5,151 nt of DNA, from the NCBI GenBank assembly GCA_030696435.1, contig JAUYSF010000201.1:1-5151 (forward strand), given 5' to 3'. The notes beneath the pieces are model-generated. The model saw only the letters and a program-made list of their open reading frames with translations. It had not been told where the DNA came from and did not search any database. The stretch comes from Desulfoprunum sp. (GTDB lineage Bacteria > Desulfobacterota > Desulfobulbia > Desulfobulbales > Desulfocapsaceae). Position numbers and translations under genes: made by a program. Shown here in pieces: positions 1 through 5,151 of this stretch (the stretch's first letter is position 1; each line of letters begins with the position of its first letter).

Positions 1-582
1 TTTACCATCGACCCTCAGGATAAATGTGACAGCCGGTGAACCGAGGGCGTAATTCTGTACAACTTCATCGATATGCGCCAGTTCGGTGCGGGCGGTTCTG
101 AGAAACTTGCGGCGGGCCGGGGTGTTGCCGAAAAGGTTGCGAACCTCGAACTGTGTGCCGTAGCCGGTGCCGGTCTCGTGAACCTTGATGAGTTTGCCAT
201 AGCTGAGTACGGCCTGGGTGCCCAGTTCTGTACCTGCGAATCGTGAGGTGATGGTCATTTGAGAGACAGAGGCGATGGAGGGGATGGCCTCGCCCCTAAA
301 ACCCAGCGTCGAAATAGCAGCGAGATCACTGTCATTGCGGATCTTGGAGGTGCCGTGGCGTTCGAGACTCATGAGAACATCGTCTTCGGCCATCCCTTCG
401 CCGTTATCGATCACCCGGATGAGTCGGGTTCCGCCACCTTCAATCTCTATCTCAATGCGGTTCGCACCGGCGTCAAGGCTGTTTTCCAGGAGTTCTTTGA
501 CGACCGAGGCCGGGCGTTCTACAACTTCACCGGCTGCGATTTGATTGGCCAGCTGTTCGGGCAGGATGTGGATTTTTGACAT
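1..582 (-). CDS. mutL: DNA mismatch repair protein MutL, N-terminal part (gene continues beyond the left edge)
   Basis: MutL links mismatch recognition by MutS to downstream strand cleavage and excision. It is a cytoplasmic dimer powered by a GHKL-type ATPase. The visible 194 residues cover most of that ATPase domain and follow E. coli MutL closely from the start. The motif [20 protein letters not shown] (residues 12-31) contains the expected catalytic Glu30, with the Mg-binding Asn34 just after it. VIDNGEG (57-63) holds the ATP-binding Asp59. [16 protein letters not shown] (92-107) is the lid and nucleotide-binding loop, and [10 protein letters not shown] (153-162) is the family signature. 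The C-terminal two thirds, including any endonuclease motif, lie outside the window, so nick-making ability cannot be judged. The ATG start matches the family N-terminus and has AGGAAA (594-599, minus strand) 11 nt upstream, a rather long spacing. The gene is divergent from the PBP gene. No disruption is visible. Confidence 0.97.
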   Translation of the reverse strand, partial: MSKIHILPEQLANQIAAGEVVERPASVVKELLENSLDAGANRIEIEIEGGGTRLIRVIDNGEGMAEDDVLMSLERHGTSKIRNDSDLAAISTLGFRGEAIPSIASVSQMTITSRFAGTELGTQAVLSYGKLIKVHETGTGYGTQFEVRNLFGNTPARRKFLRTARTELAHIDEVVQNYALGSPAVTFILRVDGK

Positions 583-620
583 ACGGGGGGAGCTTTCCTG
601 TTGCGTGGAGAGTGGTACGT

Positions 621-650
621 GTTACAGTGACGATGATCTTACAGGATAAT
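621..650 (+). promoter_or_regulatory. Candidate sigma-70 promoter for the class A PBP gene
   Basis: GTTACA (621-626; 4 of 6 to TTGACA) and GATAAT (645-650; 5 of 6 to TATAAT) are separated by 18 bp. The predicted start near 657 gives a leader of about 28 nt before the GTG codon. It overlaps the candidate mutL promoter on the other strand. The match is moderate and is supported mainly by its position. Confidence 0.4.
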
Positions 651-661
651 TGAAAAGGCAA

Positions 662-691
662 ATTTTACCATTACTTTCCCGCTAGTGTCAT
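662..691 (-). promoter_or_regulatory. Candidate sigma-70 promoter for mutL
   Basis: Read on the minus strand, ATGACA (691-686; 5 of 6 to TTGACA) is followed after 18 bp by TAAAAT (667-662; 5 of 6 to TATAAT). TGG directly before the -10 box makes it an extended -10. Transcription would start near 655, about 70 nt before the mutL ATG. The -35 box lies inside the first codons of the divergent PBP gene. The call rests on consensus matching by eye. Confidence 0.4.
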
Positions 692-2580
692 CTGAAAATC
701 CGAGTCCGGCCGAACAGCCGCCAGCACCAGTCCCAAAGAAACCGCGAAAGATCCGCAGTGAAAGGCATATCATCGGCTTGCTTTTTGGCATCTGTCTGAT
801 TCTGACCTTCTTTCTCGGCTCTCTCCTCTTTGCCCTTGTGACCCTGCATGTTCCCAATATCAGCACGGTCGCTCATTATCAGCCCCCTCAGGCGACCCTG
901 ATCTATGACCGGCACGGCCAGATCGTCGATCGCATTTTTACTGAGAACAGGACCGTTATTCCTCTCTCGGCTATGCCGGATCTCCTGCCCAAGGCCTTTA
1001 TCGCGGCGGAAGACAACCGATTTTTCGAACATCCCGGTCTGGATTTCTTCTCGGTCATACGTGCGGCCATCGTCAATCTCCGGCGCGGCGAGCGGGGGCA
1101 GGGGGGCTCGACGATCACCCAGCAGGTGGCCAGATCGCTGTTGCTCACTCCCGAAAAGACCTATGTCCGCAAGTTCAAGGAGGCCATCCTCGCCTGGCGC
1201 ATTGATACCCTCTTGAGTAAAGAGGAAATACTCTATATCTATCTCAATCAGATCTATCTCGGCTCCGGGGCCCACGGGGTAGAGGCGGCGTCCCAGGCCT
1301 ATTTTAAAAAACGCGCCAGTGAGCTATCTCTTGCGGAAATGGCCGTGCTGGCTGGTCTGCCGCAGGCCCCGAGCAACTACTCACCTCTGGCCTATCCGAA
1401 GCGGGCCGTGGCCCGGCAGATGTATGTCTTAAACAGGATGGCTGCGGCCGGTTATATCAGCGCCGATCAGGCTAGAGAGGCCTACTTAAGTAAAATCACC
1501 TACAGGAATGCCACGACGGCCGATCACCTTGATGAAAACGGTTACTATTTCGAGGTGGTCAGAAAAGCGGTGCAAGGGCGGATGGGCATCCCCCTGGAAA
1601 CGGCCGGGCTCCGTATTTACACCACGTTTGATACCGAAATGCAGCACCGGGCCGTGCTGGCTGTGCGGGCCGGCGTCCAGGAAGCCTCTGAGCGGATAGC
1701 GAAAAAGGGCAAGGCGAAGATCCCCCAAATGCCCCAGGCGGCCCTGGTGAGTATCGAGATCTCGACGTCCAAGGTTCGGGCCCTGGTAGGAGGGACGGAT
1801 TATCTCAAGTACTCCTTTGATCGCGTGACCCAGGCCAAACGTCAGGCCGGGTCTTCGTTTAAACCTCTGGTCTATGCCACGGCCCTGGGAATGGGCTGGG
1901 AACCCGAGTCGTACCTCAGCGATGCACCTTTTTCCATTACCGGCAGGAATGGTGCGCGCTGGCAGCCGAAGAATTATGGCGGGAAATACCACGGTGAGGT
2001 CACCCTGGCCGAGGCCCTGGCCAATTCTTATAATATGGTGGCCGTACGTCTGCTGCAGCACGTGGGGGCCAAGAACGTGCATGCCCTGGCCAGATCGGTG
2101 GGTATAACCTCCTACCTTCCGCCTGATCTATCACTGGCCCTGGGCTCGGCGGATGTCACCCTGCTCGAATTGACGTCGGCCTACACGCCCTTTACCCGCC
2201 AGGGACGTTATTGCCCGCCCTCCTTTATCGAGCGGATAGAATTGCCGGATGGCACGGTGCTGCCGGGGGACGGGGCGGAAGAACGACAGGTCATGGAGAT
2301 GCCGGTGGCTGACAAGATGCGGCAGATGCTCGAAGGGGTCGTGCGTGAGGGGACCGGTCGTCGGGTTGCCGTGTTGACAGGCTCGATCGGCGGTAAGACC
2401 GGTACCTCAAACGAGAACCGGGATACCTGGTTCATCGGCTTCAACGAAAAGTTGCTCACCGGTGTCTGGGTAGGATTCGACGACAATCAGAGTCTTGGCG
2501 GTGAGGAAACGGGCGGTCGGACCGCTGCGCCGATCTGGCTCGCGTTTATCCAGGCCCTGCAGAATTTCCCGGCAAACTGA
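685..2580 (+). CDS. Class A penicillin-binding protein (PBP1A family), bifunctional transglycosylase/transpeptidase
   Basis: This enzyme polymerises lipid II into glycan strands and cross-links the stem peptides on the outer face of the inner membrane. The 631 residues contain a Pro/Lys-rich cytoplasmic tail (1-28) and one membrane anchor (about 29-55). A family 51 glycosyltransferase domain follows (about 75-250), with EDNRFFEHPG (catalytic Glu109), GQGGSTITQQ (138-147), KFKEAI with Glu166, and LNQIYLGSGAHGVEAAS (187-203). The transpeptidase domain (about 310-625) has all three motifs: SSFK (Ser390, Lys393), SYN (448-450) and KTGTS (571-575). Both activities should therefore be intact. It is about 200 residues shorter than E. 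coli PBP1a because the domains follow each other without the large OB-type insert; shorter forms are common. The GTG at 685 is the only standard start codon between the upstream in-frame stop (634-636) and the membrane anchor region that keeps the full tail, yet no Shine-Dalgarno sequence precedes it. Family symbols such as mrcA or ponA are used, but the exact paralogue cannot be assigned. Confidence 0.95.
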   Translation: MSSENPSPAEQPPAPVPKKPRKIRSERHIIGLLFGICLILTFFLGSLLFALVTLHVPNISTVAHYQPPQATLIYDRHGQIVDRIFTENRTVIPLSAMPDLLPKAFIAAEDNRFFEHPGLDFFSVIRAAIVNLRRGERGQGGSTITQQVARSLLLTPEKTYVRKFKEAILAWRIDTLLSKEEILYIYLNQIYLGSGAHGVEAASQAYFKKRASELSLAEMAVLAGLPQAPSNYSPLAYPKRAVARQMYVLNRMAAAGYISADQAREAYLSKITYRNATTADHLDENGYYFEVVRKAVQGRMGIPLETAGLRIYTTFDTEMQHRAVLAVRAGVQEASERIAKKGKAKIPQMPQAALVSIEISTSKVRALVGGTDYLKYSFDRVTQAKRQAGSSFKPLVYATALGMGWEPESYLSDAPFSITGRNGARWQPKNYGGKYHGEVTLAEALANSYNMVAVRLLQHVGAKNVHALARSVGITSYLPPDLSLALGSADVTLLELTSAYTPFTRQGRYCPPSFIERIELPDGTVLPGDGAEERQVMEMPVADKMRQMLEGVVREGTGRRVAVLTGSIGGKTGTSNENRDTWFIGFNEKLLTGVWVGFDDNQSLGGEETGGRTAAPIWLAFIQALQNFPAN

Positions 2581-2613
2581 TGGGCAAAATGGCCACGTTG
2601 GCAGGCCGCCCGA

Positions 2614-3765
2614 TCAGTCAACATGCAGAACAACGGCATAGCAGTTAAACAGGGCCCATACCCGGTCGCCCTCTTGCAGTGCCTGATGCCGGTTGCTGTG
2701 GCTGCCGGTGATGGAGCATATCTCTGTGCCATCTGCCAGTCGAATACTGTACTCGGTGTTGATTTTCCCTCTGGTAATCCTTTCAATGACGCCGCTGAAT
2801 CTGTTTTCGGCGCTGCATCTCGGTTCATCTTCCTGCTGCATCAGAATAACCCAAGGGGCCTTGATCTCGGCTGTGATCAGTCTTCCCACTTCAAGCCCCA
2901 ATCTTGCCAAACTGCCATGGGTGATGATCGCCTGTATGACCTGGCCGCCGATCGTTGCCAGTTCTATCCGGGCCTGGATGTCGCCTCTGTGGATGGCCTT
3001 TATCTTGCCGAAGAAGGAATTGCAGGCGCTGGTCTTACGCGAAAACTCCCGTTCAATGTGAAATTTTGTCGCCCGGCGCAGTTCCTCATCGGAGAAGGTG
3101 ACATAGGCGCTGGTCAGATTGGGGGTGGAGTGGCCCAAGAGCATTTGGACCGCCGGCAGGGGCATTTTGTTGCGGATAAGCTCCACGGCTCGGGCCTTGC
3201 GGATCATCTCCGGTCCTCCGAGACGGCTGGGAAAACCGCAGGCCCTGCTCTGTTCATAGAACTTTCGCCGCACAAATCCGGGATCGACATCAAACAGTTT
3301 GGCGAGGATACCCTGGAACTGCGGTTCGGCCAGTAGCGGTTGGAGTATCTGGGATACGGCTTCCGGAATCTGCACCTCGCGGGAATTGCCTTTGCCGTCA
3401 TGTTCATGCATTCGGAGGATGATGCAGTGGCGCTCGGTATCGATGTCCTCGAAAGGCTTGAGTTTTAACACCTCATTGAGTTTTGCCCCGGTGTAACGGA
3501 TGAGCAGGAAGATGACATAAATCCGTTGTCTGGACAGTCGGATGTCCTTGCGGGAGGCAGCTTCCTCGAACCATTGGCGGAAAGACTGCTCCAGCTGATT
3601 GAGCTGGAGGGAATCAAGGGTCTGATTGCCCTCAGGGGCAGGGCGGATCTGGTCAAAATCTGTCATTATCTGGCGTGTCGGGGTTCTCTTTTTTTTGGTT
3701 TCAGGAGCCTTGTGCTTCCCGTTGGTGTGCATCATACCTGACGGAGACGCCTCCGGGGTACACAT
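2614..3765 (-). CDS. tunR: TunR-type regulator: degenerate tyrosine-recombinase domain fused to two Mop/TOBE oxyanion-binding domains
   Basis: The protein (383 residues) has three parts. A basic, low-complexity tail (about 1-45) leads into a tyrosine-recombinase-like domain (about 48-240). Two Mop/TOBE repeats follow (about 246-311 and 320-383), like the paired molybdate-binding repeats of ModE. In the recombinase part the fold is recognisable (LLIRYTGAKLNEVLKL, VQMLLGHSTPNLTSAY), but key residues differ: the first catalytic Arg is Lys95 and the HxxR His is Glu186. Arg189, His212 and Tyr221 remain. It is therefore unlikely to be an active recombinase and more likely a DNA-binding regulator. 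From memory, this architecture matches the TunR family of tungstate-responsive regulators in sulfate reducers, and the symbol rests on that alone. No separate att site or phage gene is visible. The start is supported by AAGGAG four bases upstream; later Met codons lack an RBS. The gene is divergent from the TSUP transporter, a possible target. Molybdate rather than tungstate as ligand is equally possible from sequence. Confidence 0.82.
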   Translation of the reverse strand: MCTPEASPSGMMHTNGKHKAPETKKKRTPTRQIMTDFDQIRPAPEGNQTLDSLQLNQLEQSFRQWFEEAASRKDIRLSRQRIYVIFLLIRYTGAKLNEVLKLKPFEDIDTERHCIILRMHEHDGKGNSREVQIPEAVSQILQPLLAEPQFQGILAKLFDVDPGFVRRKFYEQSRACGFPSRLGGPEMIRKARAVELIRNKMPLPAVQMLLGHSTPNLTSAYVTFSDEELRRATKFHIEREFSRKTSACNSFFGKIKAIHRGDIQARIELATIGGQVIQAIITHGSLARLGLEVGRLITAEIKAPWVILMQQEDEPRCSAENRFSGVIERITRGKINTEYSIRLADGTEICSITGSHSNRHQALQEGDRVWALFNCYAVVLHVD

Positions 3766-3769
3766 ATCT

Positions 3770-3775
3770 CTCCTT
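3770..3775 (-). promoter_or_regulatory. Shine-Dalgarno sequence of the TunR-type gene
   Basis: AAGGAG on the minus strand lies 4 nt before the ATG at 3765-3763, within GGAAGGAGAGAT. It decides the start codon against the internal Met codons at residues 11, 12 and 34, none of which has such a site. Confidence 0.8.
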
Positions 3776-3782
3776 CCATTTT

Positions 3783-3883
3783 CAAATCAAGCGTTAACTT
3801 TGTCGGCTATGCTGTGCAGCTCCTCGCTTGCCTTCGCGTTCTCATCTTGATTTGGCAATGGAATTAAAACCTGCCGAGAACGC
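3783..3883 (-). promoter_or_regulatory. Crossing inverted repeats: possible RNA pseudoknot in the leader of the TunR-type gene
   Basis: In RNA read toward the regulator gene, the order is GCGUUCUC (3883-3876), CAAAUCAAG (3854-3846), GAGAACGC (3843-3836) and CUUGAUUUG (3791-3783). The first pairs perfectly with the third (8 bp) and the second with the fourth (9 bp), so the two stems cross as in an H-type pseudoknot. The last arm ends 7 nt before the Shine-Dalgarno sequence, close enough for folding to influence ribosome access. A further GGCA/UGCC pairing (3875-3872 with 3857-3854) fits in the first loop. No promoter for this strand could be placed, so it is not known that the whole element is transcribed. 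By rough count a chance 9-bp pairing in a region this size is about a one in ten event. The repeats could instead act as DNA operator sites. Confidence 0.3.
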
Positions 3884-3907
3884 CTTCTCTTTTCTACGCA
3901 ACAAAGC

Positions 3908-3931
3908 AAAAACGCCTTGACAGAAAAGGCG
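3908..3931 (-). terminator. Candidate intrinsic terminator or attenuator upstream of the TunR-type gene
   Basis: On the minus strand, CGCCTT (3931-3926), a 7-nt loop and AAGGCG (3918-3913) form a 6-bp stem followed directly by TTTTT (3912-3908). The stem is short but GC-rich at its base. It would stop transcripts heading toward the regulator gene from the right, either as insulation from the transporter gene's antisense strand or, if the regulator's promoter lies further right, as an attenuator. The read-out on the plus strand has no T tract. Confidence 0.42.
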
Positions 3932-3946
3932 AAGCATGGCTAGACT
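3917..3946 (+). promoter_or_regulatory. Candidate sigma-70 promoter for the TSUP transporter gene
   Basis: A perfect TTGACA (3917-3922) is followed after 18 bp by TAGACT (3941-3946; 4 of 6 to TATAAT). Transcription would begin near 3953 and give a leader of about 50 nt. The -35 box overlaps the hairpin that would act as a terminator on the opposite strand. Confidence 0.5.
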
Positions 3947-3993
3947 GACCCGAAAATAAGAATATTCGTGTCTGCAGTATAGCCTTTTTCCTC

Positions 3994-3999
3994 AGGAGG
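3994..3999 (+). promoter_or_regulatory. Shine-Dalgarno sequence of the TSUP transporter gene
   Basis: AGGAGG is a full consensus site 5 nt before the ATG at 4005, which fixes that start codon. Confidence 0.85.
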
Positions 4000-4004
4000 T
4001 TGCC

Positions 4005-4967
4005 ATGGTTTTTCACACTGCCGGAATAGAAGTACAGCCCTGGATTCCACCGCTTGTTGCCTTCGTTATCTCGTTTTTCACCTCCATGGGCGGTGTGTCG
4101 GGTGCTTTCCTGCTGCTGCCTTTTCAGATGTCGTTTCTTGGGTATACTGCACCATCGGTCAGCGCCACCAATCAGTTATTTAACATTGTGGCCATTCCCA
4201 GCGGGGTCTATCGCTATTGGCAAGAAGGCAGGATGGTCTGGCCCCTTACCTGGATAGTGGTGGCCGGTACCCTGCCGGGTGTACTGGTCGGGGCTATCGT
4301 GCGTATCAAGTATCTTCCTGATCCCAAACAATTCAAAATATTTGCAGCTGGAGTTCTGCTGTATATCGGCATCAGGATGATCCGTGATCTTCTTGGGAAA
4401 AAGGCTGGAACACAAACCAAGGCCCAGAGCGAAAAACGATTTCAAGAGATGGTGAAGCGCTACCGGGCGGGGGAAAAGGATGCTGCGCATTCGGATCCTG
4501 CCAGCCCGTCTGCAGTCAGCTTGACCCACTTCAACCTTCGGAGATTCGGCTATAGCTTCTACGGCGAACAGTTTGATGTCTCGACGTGGGGGATCTTCTC
4601 GCTCAGTCTGATTGTCGGTGTGGTCGGGGGGATTTACGGAATCGGTGGCGGGGCCATCATTGCTCCCTTTTTTGTGACGTTTTTCAGCTTGCCTGTCTAC
4701 ACCATTGCCGGGGCTGCCCTGATGGGGACCTTTGTCACCTCAGTGGCAGGAGTTGTCTTCTATCAAGCGATAGCACCATTTTATCCGAGCATGTCGATAG
4801 CCCCGGACTGGCTGCTCGGGATTCTTTTCGGGCTGGGTGGAATGGCCGGCATGTATCTCGGTGCCAGGTGTCAAAAATATGTGCCGGCAAAAAACATTAA
4901 ATGGATGCTTGCGGCTATTATTGTCTTTACGGCCTTGAAGTATGCAATGGATGCCTTGGTGAAATAG
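4005..4967 (+). CDS. TauE/SafE (TSUP) family membrane transporter
   Basis: TSUP proteins are inner-membrane transporters tied mainly to sulfur compounds such as sulfite, sulfoacetate, taurine-derived anions or thiosulfate; most members have no proven substrate. The 320 residues show the family's two-fold repeat. The first half has MGGVSGAFLLLPF (28-40) and SATNQLFN (53-60). The second half has GVVGGIYGIGGGAIIAPFF (205-223) with the paired Gly-rich turn. Hydrophobic segments lie near 12-28, 31-47, 81-100, 110-127, 195-225, 228-257, 266-288 and 298-315, about eight in all. The halves are joined by an unusually long charged stretch (about 128-193) rich in Lys, Glu and Arg, presumably cytoplasmic. 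The final part (MYLGARCQKYVPAKNIKWML, 283-302) fits the family's end. The start is fixed by a consensus RBS and the promoter upstream is good. The gene appears monocistronic, since a strong hairpin follows it, and is divergent from the TunR-type gene. Substrate direction and identity cannot be read from the sequence. Confidence 0.93.
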   Translation: MVFHTAGIEVQPWIPPLVAFVISFFTSMGGVSGAFLLLPFQMSFLGYTAPSVSATNQLFNIVAIPSGVYRYWQEGRMVWPLTWIVVAGTLPGVLVGAIVRIKYLPDPKQFKIFAAGVLLYIGIRMIRDLLGKKAGTQTKAQSEKRFQEMVKRYRAGEKDAAHSDPASPSAVSLTHFNLRRFGYSFYGEQFDVSTWGIFSLSLIVGVVGGIYGIGGGAIIAPFFVTFFSLPVYTIAGAALMGTFVTSVAGVVFYQAIAPFYPSMSIAPDWLLGILFGLGGMAGMYLGARCQKYVPAKNIKWMLAAIIVFTALKYAMDALVK

Positions 4968-4974
4968 ATCCATA

Positions 4975-5005
4975 TGGTGCCGGCCTGGCTTTCAGGCCGG
5001 CACCA
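4975..5005 (+). terminator. Strong hairpin after the TSUP gene, probable transcript end
   Basis: TGGTGCCGGCCTG (4975-4987) pairs without mismatch with CAGGCCGGCACCA (4993-5005) around a 5-nt loop. It begins 7 bp after the stop codon. Neither strand has a T tract after the stem, so it is not a textbook intrinsic terminator; it may end transcription with a protein factor or protect the mRNA 3' end. Confidence 0.55.
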
Positions 5006-5069
5006 ATGTCACTCTGGCAATCGTCACGTTCCATTTGCGACATTCTGGATTCTCGGTGAAATCGAGCAA

Positions 5070-5081
5070 TTGTTGCAACAA
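5070..5081. repeat. 12-bp perfect palindrome, possible operator
   Basis: TTGTTGCAACAA is a perfect palindrome in the non-coding right end. It overlaps the -35 box of the candidate promoter at 5073-5101, where a repressor could bind. No regulator is identified. Confidence 0.35.
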
Positions 5082-5101
5082 GTTGAGCTGCTATCTATGA
5101 T
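5073..5101 (+). promoter_or_regulatory. Candidate promoter for a gene beyond the right edge
   Basis: TTGCAA (5073-5078; 4 of 6 to TTGACA) and TATGAT (5096-5101; 5 of 6 to TATAAT) are 17 bp apart. No reading frame worth calling follows inside the window, so the gene it might serve would start after 5151. The rest of 5006-5151 shows no gene. Confidence 0.3.
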
Positions 5102-5151
5102 TACCGTTTACTTTGGGACCGTTACGAAATAACCATTACATTCCTGACCAT

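Noticed and set aside
259..579. 106-codon plus-strand open frame opposite mutL
   Set aside because: The minus strand here encodes conserved MutL ATPase motifs, so the plus frame is a shadow.
1486..2082. 198-codon open frame on the minus strand (also one at 688-1275)
   Set aside because: Both are antisense to the PBP gene, which has all catalytic motifs in frame; their products are His/Arg/Pro-rich and match no family I know.
2581..2613. Bidirectional terminator between the converging PBP and regulator genes
   Set aside because: Only short GC pairings such as GCCA/TGGC with a 3-nt loop are visible and neither strand has a T tract.
2623..3336. 237-codon open frame on the plus strand
   Set aside because: It lies entirely opposite the TunR-type gene, whose frame shows clear domain motifs and an RBS; the plus frame has no recognisable motif or RBS.
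3842..3937. 31-residue minus-strand open frame starting with ATG, considered as a leader peptide for the regulator
   Set aside because: No Shine-Dalgarno sequence precedes it, its start lies inside the candidate terminator region, and its composition is not informative.
3766..4004. Attachment site or insertion-sequence ends for the recombinase-like protein
   Set aside because: The inverted repeats are short with a 54-bp spacer, there is no target duplication or tRNA gene, and the recombinase domain lacks key catalytic residues.
5097..5132. Short plus-strand frame beginning ATG near the right end
   Set aside because: It ends after 11 codons, has no RBS, and its ATG overlaps the candidate -10 box.

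Overview
The window looks like chromosomal DNA of a Desulfobacterota bacterium, probably a sulfate or sulfur reducer near the Desulfobulbales. This is inferred from gene content, moderate GC and one telling gene: a tyrosine-recombinase-like protein fused to two Mop/TOBE oxyanion-binding domains. As I recall, that architecture was described as the tungstate-responsive TunR regulators of sulfate-reducing deltaproteobacteria. No species can be named from sequence alone.

Layout, left to right. The 5' third of mutL (mismatch repair) runs leftward off the window edge. It is divergent from a complete bifunctional class A penicillin-binding protein gene, and the ~100 bp between them holds candidate promoters for both genes that overlap so closely that they should interfere. 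The PBP gene meets the TunR-like regulator gene tail to tail, with a 33 bp gap and no convincing terminator. The regulator is divergent from a TauE/SafE (TSUP) membrane transporter gene. The 239 bp between those two is the most structured part of the window. It contains a consensus -35 box and strong RBS for the transporter, an intrinsic-type terminator facing the regulator, and two crossing inverted repeats that could fold as a pseudoknot in the regulator's leader RNA. After the transporter come a 13-bp perfect hairpin and ~145 bp of non-coding DNA with a 12-bp palindrome over a possible promoter for a gene beyond the edge.

How the genes work together. MutL and the PBP are housekeeping functions (DNA repair, cell-wall synthesis). 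The regulator-transporter pair is the accessory part. A regulator expected to sense molybdate or tungstate sits head to head with an anion transporter of a family linked to sulfur oxyanions, so the transporter is a reasonable but unproven regulatory target. Nothing here is a clear mobile element, CRISPR array or RNA gene.
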